Assembly: GCA_030765065.1 (NCBI GenBank)
Contig: CM060985.1
Span: 6,200,001 to 6,264,000, forward strand
From: Deroplatys truncata
Lineage: Eukaryota > Arthropoda > Insecta > Mantodea > Mantidae
Direction: 5' to 3'
Length of the DNA: 64,000 nucleotides
Shown here one piece after another: positions 9,430 to 21,430 of the stretch. Below the pieces are notes generated by a model, which did not search any database, was not told where the DNA came from, and saw only the letters and a program-made list of their open reading frames with translations. Position numbers and translations under genes: made by a program. Position 1 is the first letter of the stretch. Each line of letters opens with the position of its first letter.

Positions 9430-11002
9430 TAATTTCTGCTAACTCGTGAACAAACTCTCCATCCGCCACTGACGTCAAGCTCGTGGCTAGGTTACGTGTG
9501 TGTACATGCAATTCCGCTATTATAATCTGCTAATTCGGACCTCAGACCAAACTCACGAGCCGCTACTGACGTCAAGCTCGTGGCTAGGTTACGTGTGTGT
9601 ACATGCAATTCCGCTATTAATATCTGCTAATTCGGACATTAGACCAAACTCACGAGCCGCTACTGACGTCAAGCTCGTGGCTAGGTTACGTGTGTGTACA
9701 TGCAATTCCGCTATTATAATCTGCTAATTCGGACATTAGACCAAACTCACGAGCCGCTACTGACGTCAAGCTCGCTGCTAGGTTACGTGTGTGTGTATGC
9801 ATGCAATTCCGCTATTAATATCTGCTAATTCGGACATTAGACCAAACTCACCAGCCGCTACTGACGTCAAGCTCGTGGCTAGGTTACGTGTGTGTGTATG
9901 CATGCAATTCCGCTATTAATATCTGCTAATTCGGACATTAGACCAAACTCACCAGCCGCTACTGACGTCAAGCTCGCTGCTAGGTTACGTGTGTGTGTAT
10001 GCATGCAATTCCGCTATTAATATCTGCTAATTCGGACATTAGACCAAACTCACCAGCCGCTACTGACGTCAAGCTCGTGGCTAGGTTACGTGTGTGTGTA
10101 TGCATGCAATTCCGCTATTAATATCTGCTAATTCGGACATTAGACCAAACTCACCAGCCGCTACTGACGTCAAGCTCGCTGCTAGGTTACGTGTGTGTGT
10201 ATGCATGCAATTCCGCTATTAATATCTGCTAATTCGGACATTAGACCAAACTCACGAGCCGCTACTGACGTCAAGCTCGCTGCTAGGTTACGTGTGTGTG
10301 TATGCATGCAATTCCGCTATTAATATCTGCTAATTCGGACATTAGACCAAACTCACCAGCCGCTACTGACGTCAAGCTCGTGGCTAGGTTACGTGTGTGT
10401 GCACGCAATTCCGCTATTAATATCTGCTAATTCGCACATTAGACCAAACTCACGAGCCGCTACTGACGTCAAGCTCGTGGCTAGGTTACGTGTGTGTGCA
10501 TGCAATCCCGCTATTAATATCCGCTAATTCGGACGTTAGATCAAACTCACGAGCCGCTACTGACGTCAAGCTCGTGGCTAGGTTACGTGTGTGTGCATGC
10601 AATCCCGCTATTAATATCCTCTAATTCGGACATTAGATCAAACTCACGAACCGCTACTGACGTCAAGCTCGTGGCTAGGTTACATGTGTGTACATGCAAT
10701 TCCGCTATTAATATCTGCTAATTCGGACATTAGACCAAACTCACGAGCCGCTACTGACGTCAAGCTGGTTGCTAGATTACGTGTGTGTATGCAATCCTGC
10801 TATTAATATCCGCTAATTCGGACGTTAGATCAAACTCACGAACCGCTACTGACGTCAAGCTCGTTGCTAGGTTACGTGTGTATGCAATCCCGCTATTAAT
10901 ATCCTCTAATTCGGACATTAGATCAAACTCACGAGCCGCTACTGACGTCAAGCTGGTTGCTAGGTTACGCGTGTGTGTATGCAATCCCGCTATTAATATC
11001 CT
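9430..11002. repeat. 93-101-bp satellite with TGACGTCA in every copy, 16 copies
   Basis: Sixteen head-to-tail monomers, mostly 97 or 101 bp, shortening to about 93-95 bp toward the right. Length changes come mainly from a (GT)n tract followed by an optional ATGCATGC-type segment. Every monomer holds an exact TGACGTCA palindrome, the first at 9470-9477 and the last at 10943-10950, followed by AAGCTCG or AAGCTGG. Each typical copy also has TACGTGTGTG and GCTATTAATAT. Copies alternate between GTGGCTAGG and GCTGCTAGG around 9750-10380, a two-monomer higher-order pattern. Short open frames across the array come from the repetition. Confidence 0.95.
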
Positions 11003-13803
11003 CCCGCTCCGGGAGAGCAGCTGATTGACACGCCGCTATAATCCACACATTACTCGGCTATTGGAACGTGTATGTACTCGTCTAGAAGGACGTCATCGAG
11101 CTGACCTGCTCGTGTCACTTCGGGTGTTAGGATCAGTTTAGGCTGTCTTACGCGCTCAACAGATTTTCACAATTGTTTCAGCATTGAAAGCGCGTTCTTC
11201 CGGGTGTACATGGGCTATAAATATTTCCAAAAGTTTATAACCTGGTGGTATTTAAGGGAATTCTATATTCATACCACCTAATACCAAAATTGTTGTTTTG
11301 ATAGTGGATATTAGAGGATATTTTTTGTAGTACATTGTATGACACATTTGGAGTTCAAAGTGGGTTTTAAAATGTTCTAAAATTAAGTTTTTTAAGGGGG
11401 ACATTGATAATTGTGTTATCTACATATTTCTCTATGATTTTTTGAACTTTGTCATCACGGGGTATTTTTGTTGCTATTGTGAGAAAATTAGGTACACTTG
11501 CTTCTTAAAATTTGGTAAAAATGATAAGCTACCTTGTAACTTTAAAATATTTCTGCTATCCTTGTTTTCAACACATAAACAAAATCATTCTCTGCTATCT
11601 CTAAACTTCCCTCCCGCATCCAAAAAAATACTTTGTTCACTTATTCTGTAGGACCCAAGGAAAATTATCGTCTACGTTAGAAGTCTGAAAAACTACCCTC
11701 TATAATATTTTCAACCCCTTATGTTATAAAGTAATGAACATACTGTAGGACCTGACAAAAATCCATGTTGTATTTTACTGTAGCCACGTAGTACCTCGAA
11801 ATTTTCAAAATTTACGCTTACATCTTCAACCCCTTGTACAGAAAGCAATCAGGGCACAATTCTAATACTTGAGGTATAGGACTTTGTGAAATTATAGGAT
11901 ACCTTACAACTTAAATAAACTACTCCTTGTGTGCAAGTTTGCACCATTTCTACAGTATGCCCAAAACTTAGGACACTCAGGCTTTAGGTACAAGTTTCAA
12001 AAAGCATTCCCTGTCCTTACAGAATGCTAATAGTTTCTATACTCTATATATCTATTGTACTGTGTGCTTCTCTTTTAATGCTCAAAACTTATGCTTACAA
12101 TCCGCTATTTCCATTTCTTTTGTATCTTCACATATGTTAATACCAAGTACATTATTTATCCTGTACGCGTTAGTAAAGAAAATATATGCTATATCTGTCT
12201 GGAAGAACAGTGCTTTTCAATTGTGTTGAGTGGTTCAGGTACTACACATTGTTAGTATAGATTTGTTCAAGAGTAATAAAATTAACGATAACGTGCAGAT
12301 AGTCGTTAGCTTGTTTTACATTTGTGTGTGTGCACTGAATTGATAAAAAAACCTTATTCCATGAATGGTGTTTCCAGTTCACGTAATGATGGATAATGAG
12401 AGCAAGAGGTTGCTTGATTGTTTTCAGCTGTCGGCTCTGTGCTCTGCGCGTTATCGTAGCGCTAGCGTTTTTGTGACCAAGCACAAAGTCGAGCACTCGA
12501 ACTTTATTGGAGCATTTGTGACGCATTCCCTTAGATCAAAGTAGTGGCTTTTTCCACATTTATGTAACCACCACACTTTCCTTATCAAGTCAACAACTAA
12601 CCCGGTGTAACGTGATTAGGGAGAAACAAGTTACTTACAACGTTCCTGTTTTTCTTCTGAAATCAAAGCTAAAATTGTTGCAACCAAGAGAATGCTATGT
12701 ATTTCCAAGTGTCAACTCCAATAGTTAGTTTGGTTTAGATAATAACAATAATTGTTTCTTATTGTTAGCAACGCTTCATATCGAACGATTTCAGTAGGGT
12801 CATCGGCTTAGCTGAGTCAGTGTACTCCAGAGCGGCCGTAGTTGCGTAGTCGCGTCCCTGTAGGCACCGTCTTTTTCTTGACATAGAACTTTGGAGCTTG
12901 GTATTGAATATTCAGTCCGGTATTTACTTGCTATCTCAAGAAAGGGACGAAGACTGACATGCTGCATTCACACAATTTTCACTGCTCACTCTTCCACAAA
13001 CTATTCTTGTTGTTAATGTACATTTACACATTTCGTTGATGAATAGAGTCGCTATGTGCTGACTTTTAGTGTTTGTTTGACCAAGTATTTGAAATATCAA
13101 ACCAATGACAAAGAATATCTCAGAAATGATGTGTGACATACATTTGACTTTGTCTAGCCGTTACAGTTTACAAAAGTCGCTCAGAAAGAAGACCACTTGA
13201 CACGCATTTCGCAAAAATTTCAACGTGTACATTTTATTTCTCATGCAAAATGTTAACTATACGGCATTTTAATTAAAATCGTTACATTGTTCACAAAATA
13301 AACAATTAATGAAGTTTTTCCATGTATTCAGTGGTTTGGGTTCGGAGCATTTTCTTGAAAATGTTCATGTAGTTTGGATTTAGCCGACTTTCCGTTGTTG
13401 ATAGACACACACCCACGGCCCTTTTTATAAAAATGATCTTTGTATTGAAGCAGCCTCGAAACGTGCATTTTCTGTGAAATCTCAATGCGGAATACAATAC
13501 TACGCCAGAGAAAGTAAAAATGATGGTTAAGATTATTGTGAAGTTAAGTGTTACTTGCCCTGCATTTGGATATGGATGCTTTTTGAAAGTCAAGTTTGTA
13601 CTTGCACCCACGTGACAGCATCATTTAACGGAGCGAGGTGGTGTGCTTTCTTCTCTACCATCTTTCAGGTTTAGTGGTGCCGAACAGATGCACCATCAAT
13701 GACCCCCTAGACACCAGCAGGCTGCTTGATTTATGGGTCGTTCACCTCCCTCTCAGCAGTGGGACAGGTCTGCGAGGTTGCAAATGTTAGGCACTTCCGT
13801 GGC
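11003..13803. other. Unique AT-rich DNA, no convincing gene
   Basis: Several small open frames (the longest 101 codons at 13306-13611, minus; 94 codons at 12242-12526, minus) show no domain I recognise, and none links into a spliced series that I can support. The stretch is AT-rich from 11220 to 12230 and mixed afterwards. The last 150 bases contain words similar to the following 108-bp monomer (for example a GTTCACCTCCCTCT-type word near 13740), which may be a degenerate edge copy. Confidence 0.45.
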
Positions 13804-16800
13804 CTGTAGTCTCCTATAGTTCGTTCACCTCATCCCCTCTTCCTGGGGTTAGTAGTAGTTACAATATATCCATGTAGGTCGCGAGGTGCCGCCTCCGTTA
13901 TATAAGCTATACTGTAGTCTCCTATAGTTCGTTCACCTCATCCCCTCTTCCTGGGGTTAGTAGTAGTTACAATATATCCATGTAGGTCGCGAGGTGCCGC
14001 CTCCATTATATAAGCTATATTGTAGTCTCTTATAGTTCGTTCACCTCATCCCCTCTTTCTGGCGTTGGTAGTAGTTACAATATATCCATGTAGGTTGCGA
14101 GGTGCCGCCTCCGTTATATAAGCTATATTGTAGTCTCCTATAGTTCGTTCACCTCATCCCCTCTTCCTGGGGTTAGTAGTAGTTACAATATATCCATGTA
14201 GGTTGCGAGGTGCCGCCTCCGTTATATAAGCTATATTGTAGTCTCCTATAGTTCGTTCACCTCATCCCCTCTTCCTGGCGTTAGTAGTAGTTACAATATA
14301 TCCATGTAGGTCACGAGGTGCCGCCTCCGCTATATAAGCTATATTGTAGTCTCCTATAGTTCGTTCACCTCATCCCATCTTCCTGGCGTTAGTAGTAGTT
14401 ACAATATATCCATGTAGGTCGCGAGGTGCCGCCTCCGTTATATAAGCTATACTGTAGTCTCCTATAGTTCGTTCACCTCATCCCCTCTTCCTGGGGTTAG
14501 TAGTAGTTACAATATATCCATGTAGGTCGCGAGGTGCCGCCTCCGTTATATAAGCTATATTATAGTCTCCTATAGTTCGTTCACCTCATCCCCTCTTCCT
14601 GGCGTTAGTAGTAGTTACAATATATCCATGTAGGTCGCGAGGTGCCGCCTCCGTTATATAAGCTATACTGTAGTCTCCTATAGTTCGTTCACCTCATCCC
14701 CTCTTCCTGGCGTTGGTAGTAGTTACAATATATCCATGTAGGTCGCGAGGTGCCGCCTCCGTTATATAAGCTATACTGTAGTCTCTTCTGGTTCCTTCAC
14801 CTCATCCCCTCTTCCTGGCGTTGGTAGTAGTTACAGTATATCCATGTAGGTCGCGAGGTGCCACCTCCGTTATATAAGCTATACTGTAGTCTCCTATAGT
14901 TCGTTCACCTCATCCCCTCTTCCTGGGGTTAGTAGTAGTTACAATATATCCATGTAGGTCGCGAGGTGCCGCCTCCGTTATATAAGCTATATTGTAGTCT
15001 CCTCTGGTTCCTTCACCTCATCCCCTCTTCCTGGGGTTAGTAGTAGTTACAATATATCCATGTAGGTCGCGAGGTGCCGCCTCCGTTATATAAGCTATAT
15101 TATAGTCTCCTATAGTTCGTTCACCTCATCCCCTCTTCCTGGCGTTAGTAGTAGTTACAATATATCCATGTAGGTCGCGAGGTGCCGCCTCCGTTATATA
15201 AGCTATACTGTAGTCTCCTATAGTTCGTTCACCTCATCCCCTCTTCCTGGCGTTGGTAGTAGTTACAATATATCCATGTAGGTCGGGAGGTGCCGCCTCC
15301 GTTATATAAGCTATACTGTAGTCTCCTATAGTTCGTTCACCTCATCCCCTCTTCCTGGCGTTGGTAGTAGTTACAATATATCCATGTAGGTCGCGAGGTG
15401 CCGCCTCCGTTATATAAGCTATACTGTATTCTCCTCTGGTTCCTTCACCTCATCCCCTCTTCCTGGGGTTAGTAGTAGTTACAATATATCCATGTAGGTC
15501 GCGAGGTGCCGCCTCCGTTATATAAGCTATATTGTAGTCTCCTATAGTTCGTTCACCTCATCCCCTCTTCCTGGCGTTGGTAGTAGTTACAATATATCCA
15601 TGTAGGTCGCGAGGTGCCGCCTCCGTTATATAAGATATACTGTAGTCTCCTCTGGTTCCTTCACCTCATCCCTTCCCCCTGGGGTTAGTAGTAGTTACAA
15701 TATATCCATGTAGGTCGCGAGGTGCCGCCTCCGTTATATAAGCTATATTGTAGTCTCCTATAGTTCGTTCACCTCATCCCCTCTTCCTGGGGTTGGTAGT
15801 AGTTACAATATATCCATGTAGGTCGCGAGGTGCCGCCTCCGTTATATAAGCTATACTGTAGTCTCCTATAGTTCGTTCACCTCATCCCCTCTTCCTGGCG
15901 TTGGTAGTAGTTACAATATATCCATGTAGGTCGCGAGGTGCCGCCTCCGTTATATAAGCTATATTGTAGTCTCCTCTGGTTCCTTCACCTCATCCCTTCC
16001 CCCTGGGGTCAGTAGTAGTTACAATATATCCATGTTGGTCGCGAGGTGCCGCCTCCGTTATATAAGCTATACTGTAGTCTCCTATAGTTCGTTCACCTCA
16101 TCCCCTCTTCCTGGCGTTGGTAGCAGTTACGATATATCCATGTAGGTCGCGAGGTGCCGCCTCCGTTATATAAGCTATATTGTAGTCTCCTATAGTTCGT
16201 TCACCTCATCCCCTCTTCCTGGCGTTGGTAGTAGTTACAATATATGAATGTAGGTCGCGAGGTGCCGCCTCCGTTATATAAGCTATACTGTAGTCTCCTA
16301 TAGTTCGTTCACCTCATCCCCTCTTCCTGGCGTTGGTAGTAGTTACAATATATCCATGTAGGTCGCGAGGTGCCGCCTCCGTTATATAAGCTATATTGTA
16401 GTCTCCTATAGTTCGTTCACCTCATCCCCTCTTCCTGGCGTTAGTAGTAGTTACAATATATCCATGCAGGTTGCGAGGTGCCGCCTCCGTTATATAAGCT
16501 ATACTGTAGTCTCCTCTGGTTCCTTCACCTCATCCCCTCTTCCTGGGGTTAGTAGTAGTTACAATATATCCATGTAGGTCGCGAGGTGCCGCCTCCGTTA
16601 TATAAGCTATACTGTAGTCTCTTCTGGTTCCTTCACCTCATCCCCTCTTCCTGGCGTTGGTAGTAGTTACAGTATATCCATGTAGGTCGCGAGGTGCCAC
16701 CTCCGTTATATAAGCTATACTGTAGTCTCCTATAGTTCTTTCACCTCATCCCCTCTTCCTGGGGTTAGTAGTAGTTACAATATATCCATGTAGGTCGCGA

Positions 16801-17690
16801 GGTGCCGCCTCCGTTATATAAGCTATATTGTAGTCTCCTCTGGTTCCTTCACCTCATCCCCTCTTCCTGGGGTTAGTAGTAGTTACAATATATCCATGTA
16901 GGTTGCGAGGTGCCGCCTCCATTATATAAGCTATATTGTAGTCTCCTATAGTTCGTTCACCTCATCCCCTCTTCCTGGGGTTGGTAGTAGTTACAATATA
17001 TCCATGTAGGTCGCGAGGTGCCGCCTCCGTTATATAAGCTATATTGTAGTCTCCTCTGGTTCCTTCACCTCATCCCCTCTTCCTGGGGTTAGTAGTAGTT
17101 ACAATATATCCATGTAGGTCGCGAGGTGCCGCCTCCGGTATATAAGCTATACTGTAGTCTCCTATAGTTCGTTCACCTCATCCCCTCTTCCTGGCGTTGG
17201 TAGTAGTTACAATATATCCATGTAGGTCGCGAGGTGCCGCCTCCGTTATATAAGCTATATTGTAGTCTCCTATAGTTCCTTCACCTCATCCCTTCCCCCT
17301 GGGGTTAGTAGTAGTTACAATATATCCATGTAGGTCGCGAGGTGCCGCCTCCGTTATATAAGCTATATTGTAGTCTCCTATAGTTCGTTCACCTCATCCC
17401 TTCCCCCTGGGGTTAGTAGTAGTTACAATATATCCATGTAGGCCGCGAGGTGCCGCCTCCGTTATATAAGCTATATTGTAGTCTCCTCTGGTTCCTTCAC
17501 CTCATCCCTTCCCCCTGGGGGTGGTAGTACTTACAATAGGTCTATGTAGGTCGCAGCACGCGAACTGTTCCCTCCGTTATATAACCTATCCTGTGGTTCC
17601 TTCCCCCTGGGGGTGGTAGTAGTTACAATAGGTCTATTTAGGTCGCGAGGTGTGCCACCTCCGTTATATAACCTATATCTATACCTAACA
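13804..17690. repeat. 108-bp satellite with TATATAAG, about 36 copies
   Basis: Head-to-tail monomers keep an exact 108-bp period over most of the array. Main variant sites are CCTATAGTTCGTTC versus CCTCTGGTTCCTTC, GGCGTTGGTAG versus GGGGTTAGTAG, and TCCCCTCTTCC versus TCCCTTCCCCC. Nearly all copies hold TATATAAG, the sequence of a TATA box, followed by CTATA, and a GAGGTGCCGCCTC partial dyad. Marker variants recur at multiples of the period: a TTATAGTCTCC type at 14566 and 15106 (5 monomers apart) and a CTTCTGG plus ACAGTATATCC type near 14781 and 16617 (17 monomers, 1836 bp). The last two copies, from about 17510, are diverged and partly deleted, as expected at an array edge. Confidence 0.95.
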
Positions 17691-18289
17691 TCATTTACAC
17701 ATCACATTTATGTTAGCGAATTTGTTTTCAACTGCTGCAACGGTTTTATTGAGTACAGAGTGGTCATTTTGTGGCCCGGCCCGGATTGCATGTATGCGGA
17801 GCAGGCTGCCTACTACACGGGGGATTCCATTCTGAAGTTGCACAGTACATACGCTATAATGAGCACTAGCGTTGCTATAAGTGGTGTCCATGTGCATTGA
17901 GACGTTCCTCGATGTCAATGGCTTGTAATTACTGTGTGGGGGTTCAGTTTTAAAAGTTTAGTAGGTGTATGTACAAAGGCGCTTGCTGTGCAACACGCCT
18001 TACAGATTCCTCTCACAGCTTTCGAATGATGCACCAATTTTGTCAATTTTTTCCTCCCGTAGGATCTTTATTATCGTTTCTTAGGTTTATCGGCGTTTGG
18101 CGATGCTTTTGACCTAAAATTATTAACCAGACACGTGGCAGCATCTCTATTTGGATTGATTGATTGAATTGTGAAGCGAAGCGGGTGATGGGCGGATTCG
18201 GCGGCACGGATCCAGTAAATCCGGATATTGTGCCTATGTTCCCACGAGGAATGGGAAGATGTGAAGGCGACACCGAGTGGCCGTAACCA
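17691..18289. other. Unique spacer, no gene seen
   Basis: A 95-codon plus frame (17613-17900) starts inside the satellite edge and has no recognised domain. The opposite strand has an overlapping 75-codon frame. Neither is supported. Confidence 0.45.
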
Positions 18290-18640
18290 GGAGTGACGAC
18301 ACAGAAATGACAGGGTCCCTATATTTTCCAGATATGAACAGTCAGACAGGCAAATTGGTGACCCTCGCCTCACGTGGGGCCCAACGGTCCTTATACCCTG
18401 GCAACCAGCCGAAGGGAGAAAGTTCATAGAGAGCATCGTTTTTCCCTGCCACGCTGCACCGACACGTCCAGTCCTGAAACAGGTGTGGAGGATGAGTGAA
18501 GTGATTAATGGAGGTGACAGAAACCACTCCAGCATTCGGCTGACGACCCGAGAAAAACCCAGAAAAAACATATGTCTGGGAATCGATCCCGGGACCTCCC
18601 GAATGCGAGCCACAGACGTGGCCGCTCGGTATCTTTATTT
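18290..18640 (-). mobile_element. SINE-type interspersed repeat with tRNA-like head
   Basis: Read on the minus strand, 18635 to 18574 resembles the 3' two-thirds of a tRNA: a GAGCGGCC word, an anticodon-arm-like CTCGCATTCGGGAG, and a box-B-like GGATCGATTCC (one mismatch to GGTTCGANNCC). It continues into a GC-richer body to about 18290. Frames through it translate to spurious peptides such as SRDLPNASHRRGR, a kind of sequence often met when tRNA-derived insect repeats are translated. The first part of the tRNA (complete box A) is missing or diverged, and I could not find an A-rich tail or a target-site duplication. The 180-codon minus frame over this region (18071-18613) is treated as incidental. 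Confidence 0.55.
18574..18635 (-). other. tRNA-like segment with box-B-like motif
   Basis: A candidate internal RNA polymerase III promoter remnant. GGATCGATTCCCAGA has the box-B layout. The acceptor stem cannot be closed and the 5' third is absent, so it is not a functional tRNA gene. Confidence 0.5.
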
Positions 18641-19920
18641 GTTAGTGGACTATCAGCAAATGTCAAGTTGATTCCGTTTTACGTGCATAAACATGTTTGT
18701 TCAAGCGCGAATTTTTCAGTTGACGAAAAGAACGGCAACAAATGTGTGGATAGGTCTTCACTTTTAAGATGCACAATGAACAAACTCTAGTCTTTAGAGT
18801 ACGAACACAAGGCAACAAAGCGACCGCTAGTGCGATTGTGGCACGGTTATAAAGCGAACGCTGTCTATTTTATCAATCAACAATAAATCTGATATGAAAG
18901 AGTGTGATAAGAAAGTAACACTAGTTCTAACAGTCAAAGTTTTGATTAGATTTGTGTAAATGGTTACCTGAGTCTAACACAAGGATATCTATACCAAATA
19001 TTAGCTATAAAACACATTGTGATTATAACTTTATAAACATGTCTTTTCTTAGTGTGGTATTTTGGTTGTGATAAACGCCAACATGCGGGCTGTAGTGATG
19101 GTTCAAGTTGTTGTCAGCAACCTGTGAATACGCGCTATTCTTCCCCATAAGGCAGCGGGCGTTGCTTCTCGATCCACGATTTGATTCATTTAATTTACCC
19201 TCCCCTTTTTATATTCTTACTTTCTCTACAACTTAACGTTCACGCAAAACTGGATACCGGAAATGCACGTTTTGAGACCCCTGGTCATATGTGCGTGTCT
19301 TTGAACAACGTAAGTCGGTTAAATACCAAAGTTGATATTTAAGGAGAGTTACAAGTAAATCCGTCCACCCCAAACTACCCTTTGCATGGAAAATGTTTCC
19401 TTTTTTCGATTTTCTGAAAAATGACTTGAAAGATTTTGGTTAAAACGTCACATGTTTACGTGACAAATAAACATGTGGATATGTCCTGAAGAAGTTCTTC
19501 TCTTCGTACTGAATTACTTTTGTGCGGTTAATCATAGTGTGGGACGGCTACACTCACATGACTTTCTCTAACCTCTGTATGCCACTTTAAACCGAGCACA
19601 GTCGATTTCCGGCGACCGCCCAGTGTGACCTATGGGTTTTCGACAGACAAATGATGGAGTGGCTTCTTCCCTGCAGGTTTGGAGGTGTATGGCGGTGCTG
19701 GACTGGTGACCGCGAGCTCAGGAATCGCTGTGCCATGGTGTCCCCGTCTGTTGAACAGAATGGCTATTGAACAATTCCAACCATTAATTACGATATTTCA
19801 GAAATGACTTATGCCACCAAAGAGTTATTTCAAATAAGTTGTGTGTCTTAAAGAGATTGCTATGGAATTATATTTTAAATATGAGTGGCTATGGTCAAAT
19901 GGAGTAAACAAGGATAACTG
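18641..19920. other. Unique DNA, no gene seen
   Basis: The stretch is AT-rich to about 19250 and more mixed afterwards. Only short open frames occur, none recognised. Confidence 0.45.
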
Positions 19921-20110
19921 CCGCTCGCCAGATAATGCACTTTTGTTTCTCCCCGTGAATGTTGGCTATACAAGCGTGAGTCACCGTTCTCCGAACGAGT
20001 GGTGCTACGGAGCTGTCTTGTGTTCGACTCCCGAGTGAAGAAGAGGCTACTCCACGAAGGGAGTGAATTATCCATGTAAAGGTTAGTTTGAGGGGGGGGA
20101 GTTTCCCTGA
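19921..20110 (+). mobile_element. Possible second tRNA-derived SINE
   Basis: TGTTCGACTCCCGAG at 20021-20035 has a good box B (GTTCGACTC). About 30 bases upstream, GAACGAGTGG at 19994-20003 could be a decayed box A. The segment is GC-richer than its flanks, and overlapping minus-strand frames (19875-20245) translate to repeat-like peptides with no domain. A run of eight G at 20092-20099 follows. Boundaries are approximate. A chance match to box B cannot be excluded. Confidence 0.35.
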
Positions 20111-20872
20111 AAATCTTGGAGTCATATCTTTGGAAGGCAGTAAACTTAAATACCAAGTTTGGTTTCTTCGCAAACATACACATGTATTTGCGGTGAATCT
20201 CGGTAAGGAATGCAATACCTTGTGCGTGGTAGAGAAAGTAAACATTGCAACCTAGCTTGTGGTGTGTTCGTCAAATGTGAGAGCAGCAACAGCATTAGTG
20301 TTTGTTAACTGCAACTTTCCGTTAAAAAGGGCTCTTTATGAAACGGTTTGCAACAAATAATTGCTTTAGTAATGTCCAGTTTGGATTTAGAAGTGGTGAA
20401 GCTTACATCTTGAGTTATTTGCGAGTACTTCTACTTATATCACCATATATTGATTACTTGCTCGAGTAATTTCACACAGTTGTTTAATAAGGTACACACG
20501 TTCCTCAAACTCGCATACATCAACATTCCACCCCACGAAAACATTTTATAGAATCCTTGAGAAAAATAATGCTCTCAGGTGTTAACTATAAAATGTACTT
20601 TCTAATGCTGACAGTTTTCTGTTTATGTTGCAATCAAGTTGGTTGTCAGGACCAGCTAAATAACGACTTTATCAAATATTTGCAAAATACTTAACTTAAT
20701 ATCGAGTTTCGTTTTTCTTTTTATAAAAATTATGCAAATTCCATTCAGATTGAACAGGACATCACAGGCTACTCCCAGAAAATTCTACATAAACATTCTA
20801 TTTATGTAAATATTTTTATGAAATTATGTACAAAAGTTACATACACTACATTTCGCTTTTGAATTATCTTAT
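20111..20872. other. AT-rich unique DNA, no gene seen
   Basis: No open frames or structured repeats were recognised. Confidence 0.45.
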
Positions 20873-20893
20873 TCACACAAACACTCACACACG

Positions 20894-20924
<31 letters not shown>

Positions 20925-20925
20925 T
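20873..20925. repeat. (CA)n(TA)n microsatellite
   Basis: An imperfect CA-rich run passes into uninterrupted CA dinucleotides and then a pure TA run ending near 20925. It is a compound dinucleotide microsatellite. Confidence 0.9.
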
Positions 20926-21430
20926 AATGTTTTAATTATTTGCTTTTCGGAATGTACAAGCAATGTACATTTTCAATGAGAGAAAGTGCTGGGAAAAACA
21001 AATTTGAAAAAAAAACTCAAAGTTTAAAATTTAGGACTAGCATTCTCAAAGCTGTTAAGCACCAAAATATCTTCAGAAAGATGCTATAAGCCAAGGCTAC
21101 GCTACTGTTCGTCATCTTCGAGCTAAAACTGTTCCGACAGATGACACTGGTGTCATGGCCGCTTGGAAACTGCCACATTGATAACATCACTGATGAAATG
21201 GTTAATGTTAGCGGGTCTGATTGCAGCATGATTCAACGTTTAATACTGACAAATTATATAAACTTGATAAAGCATTTTAGTTATATTATTATAGTTGTTG
21301 GAAAAATATGTTTTTCTAACTTCAGCAACATAGCACTTTTCAAAGGAAATCCAAATATTCGATAACGGGTTTCTAATTTCAAAATTAAATGTTCGTTTTT
21401 ATCTTTTTATCTCAATGTTATTTACATTTA
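20926..21430. other. Unique DNA before the 73-bp array
   Basis: Small overlapping frames occur on both strands (21017-21229 minus, 70 codons; 21141-21365 plus, 74 codons), with no recognised domain. The 73-bp satellite begins near 21431 with two or three diverged copies, typical of an array edge. Confidence 0.45.

Noticed and set aside
9430..11002. CENP-B box in the 98-bp satellite (TTCGGACATTAGACC)
   Set aside because: It has TTCG, but the required A after the four-base gap and the CGGG core are absent. No CENP-B-box match was seen in the typical monomers of the other three satellites either.
11442..13611. Small open frames in the unique stretch between satellites
   Set aside because: All are about 100 codons or fewer, lie on both strands, and have no recognisable domain or linked exons.
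13804..17690. Telomeric or subtelomeric repeat based on the GGTTAG word
   Set aside because: GGTTAG occurs once per 108-bp monomer and only in some variants. There are no tandem TTAGG or TTAGGG units.
18574..18635. Functional tRNA gene on the minus strand
   Set aside because: The acceptor stem cannot pair, the D-arm region is missing and box B has a mismatch. A SINE head is the better reading.
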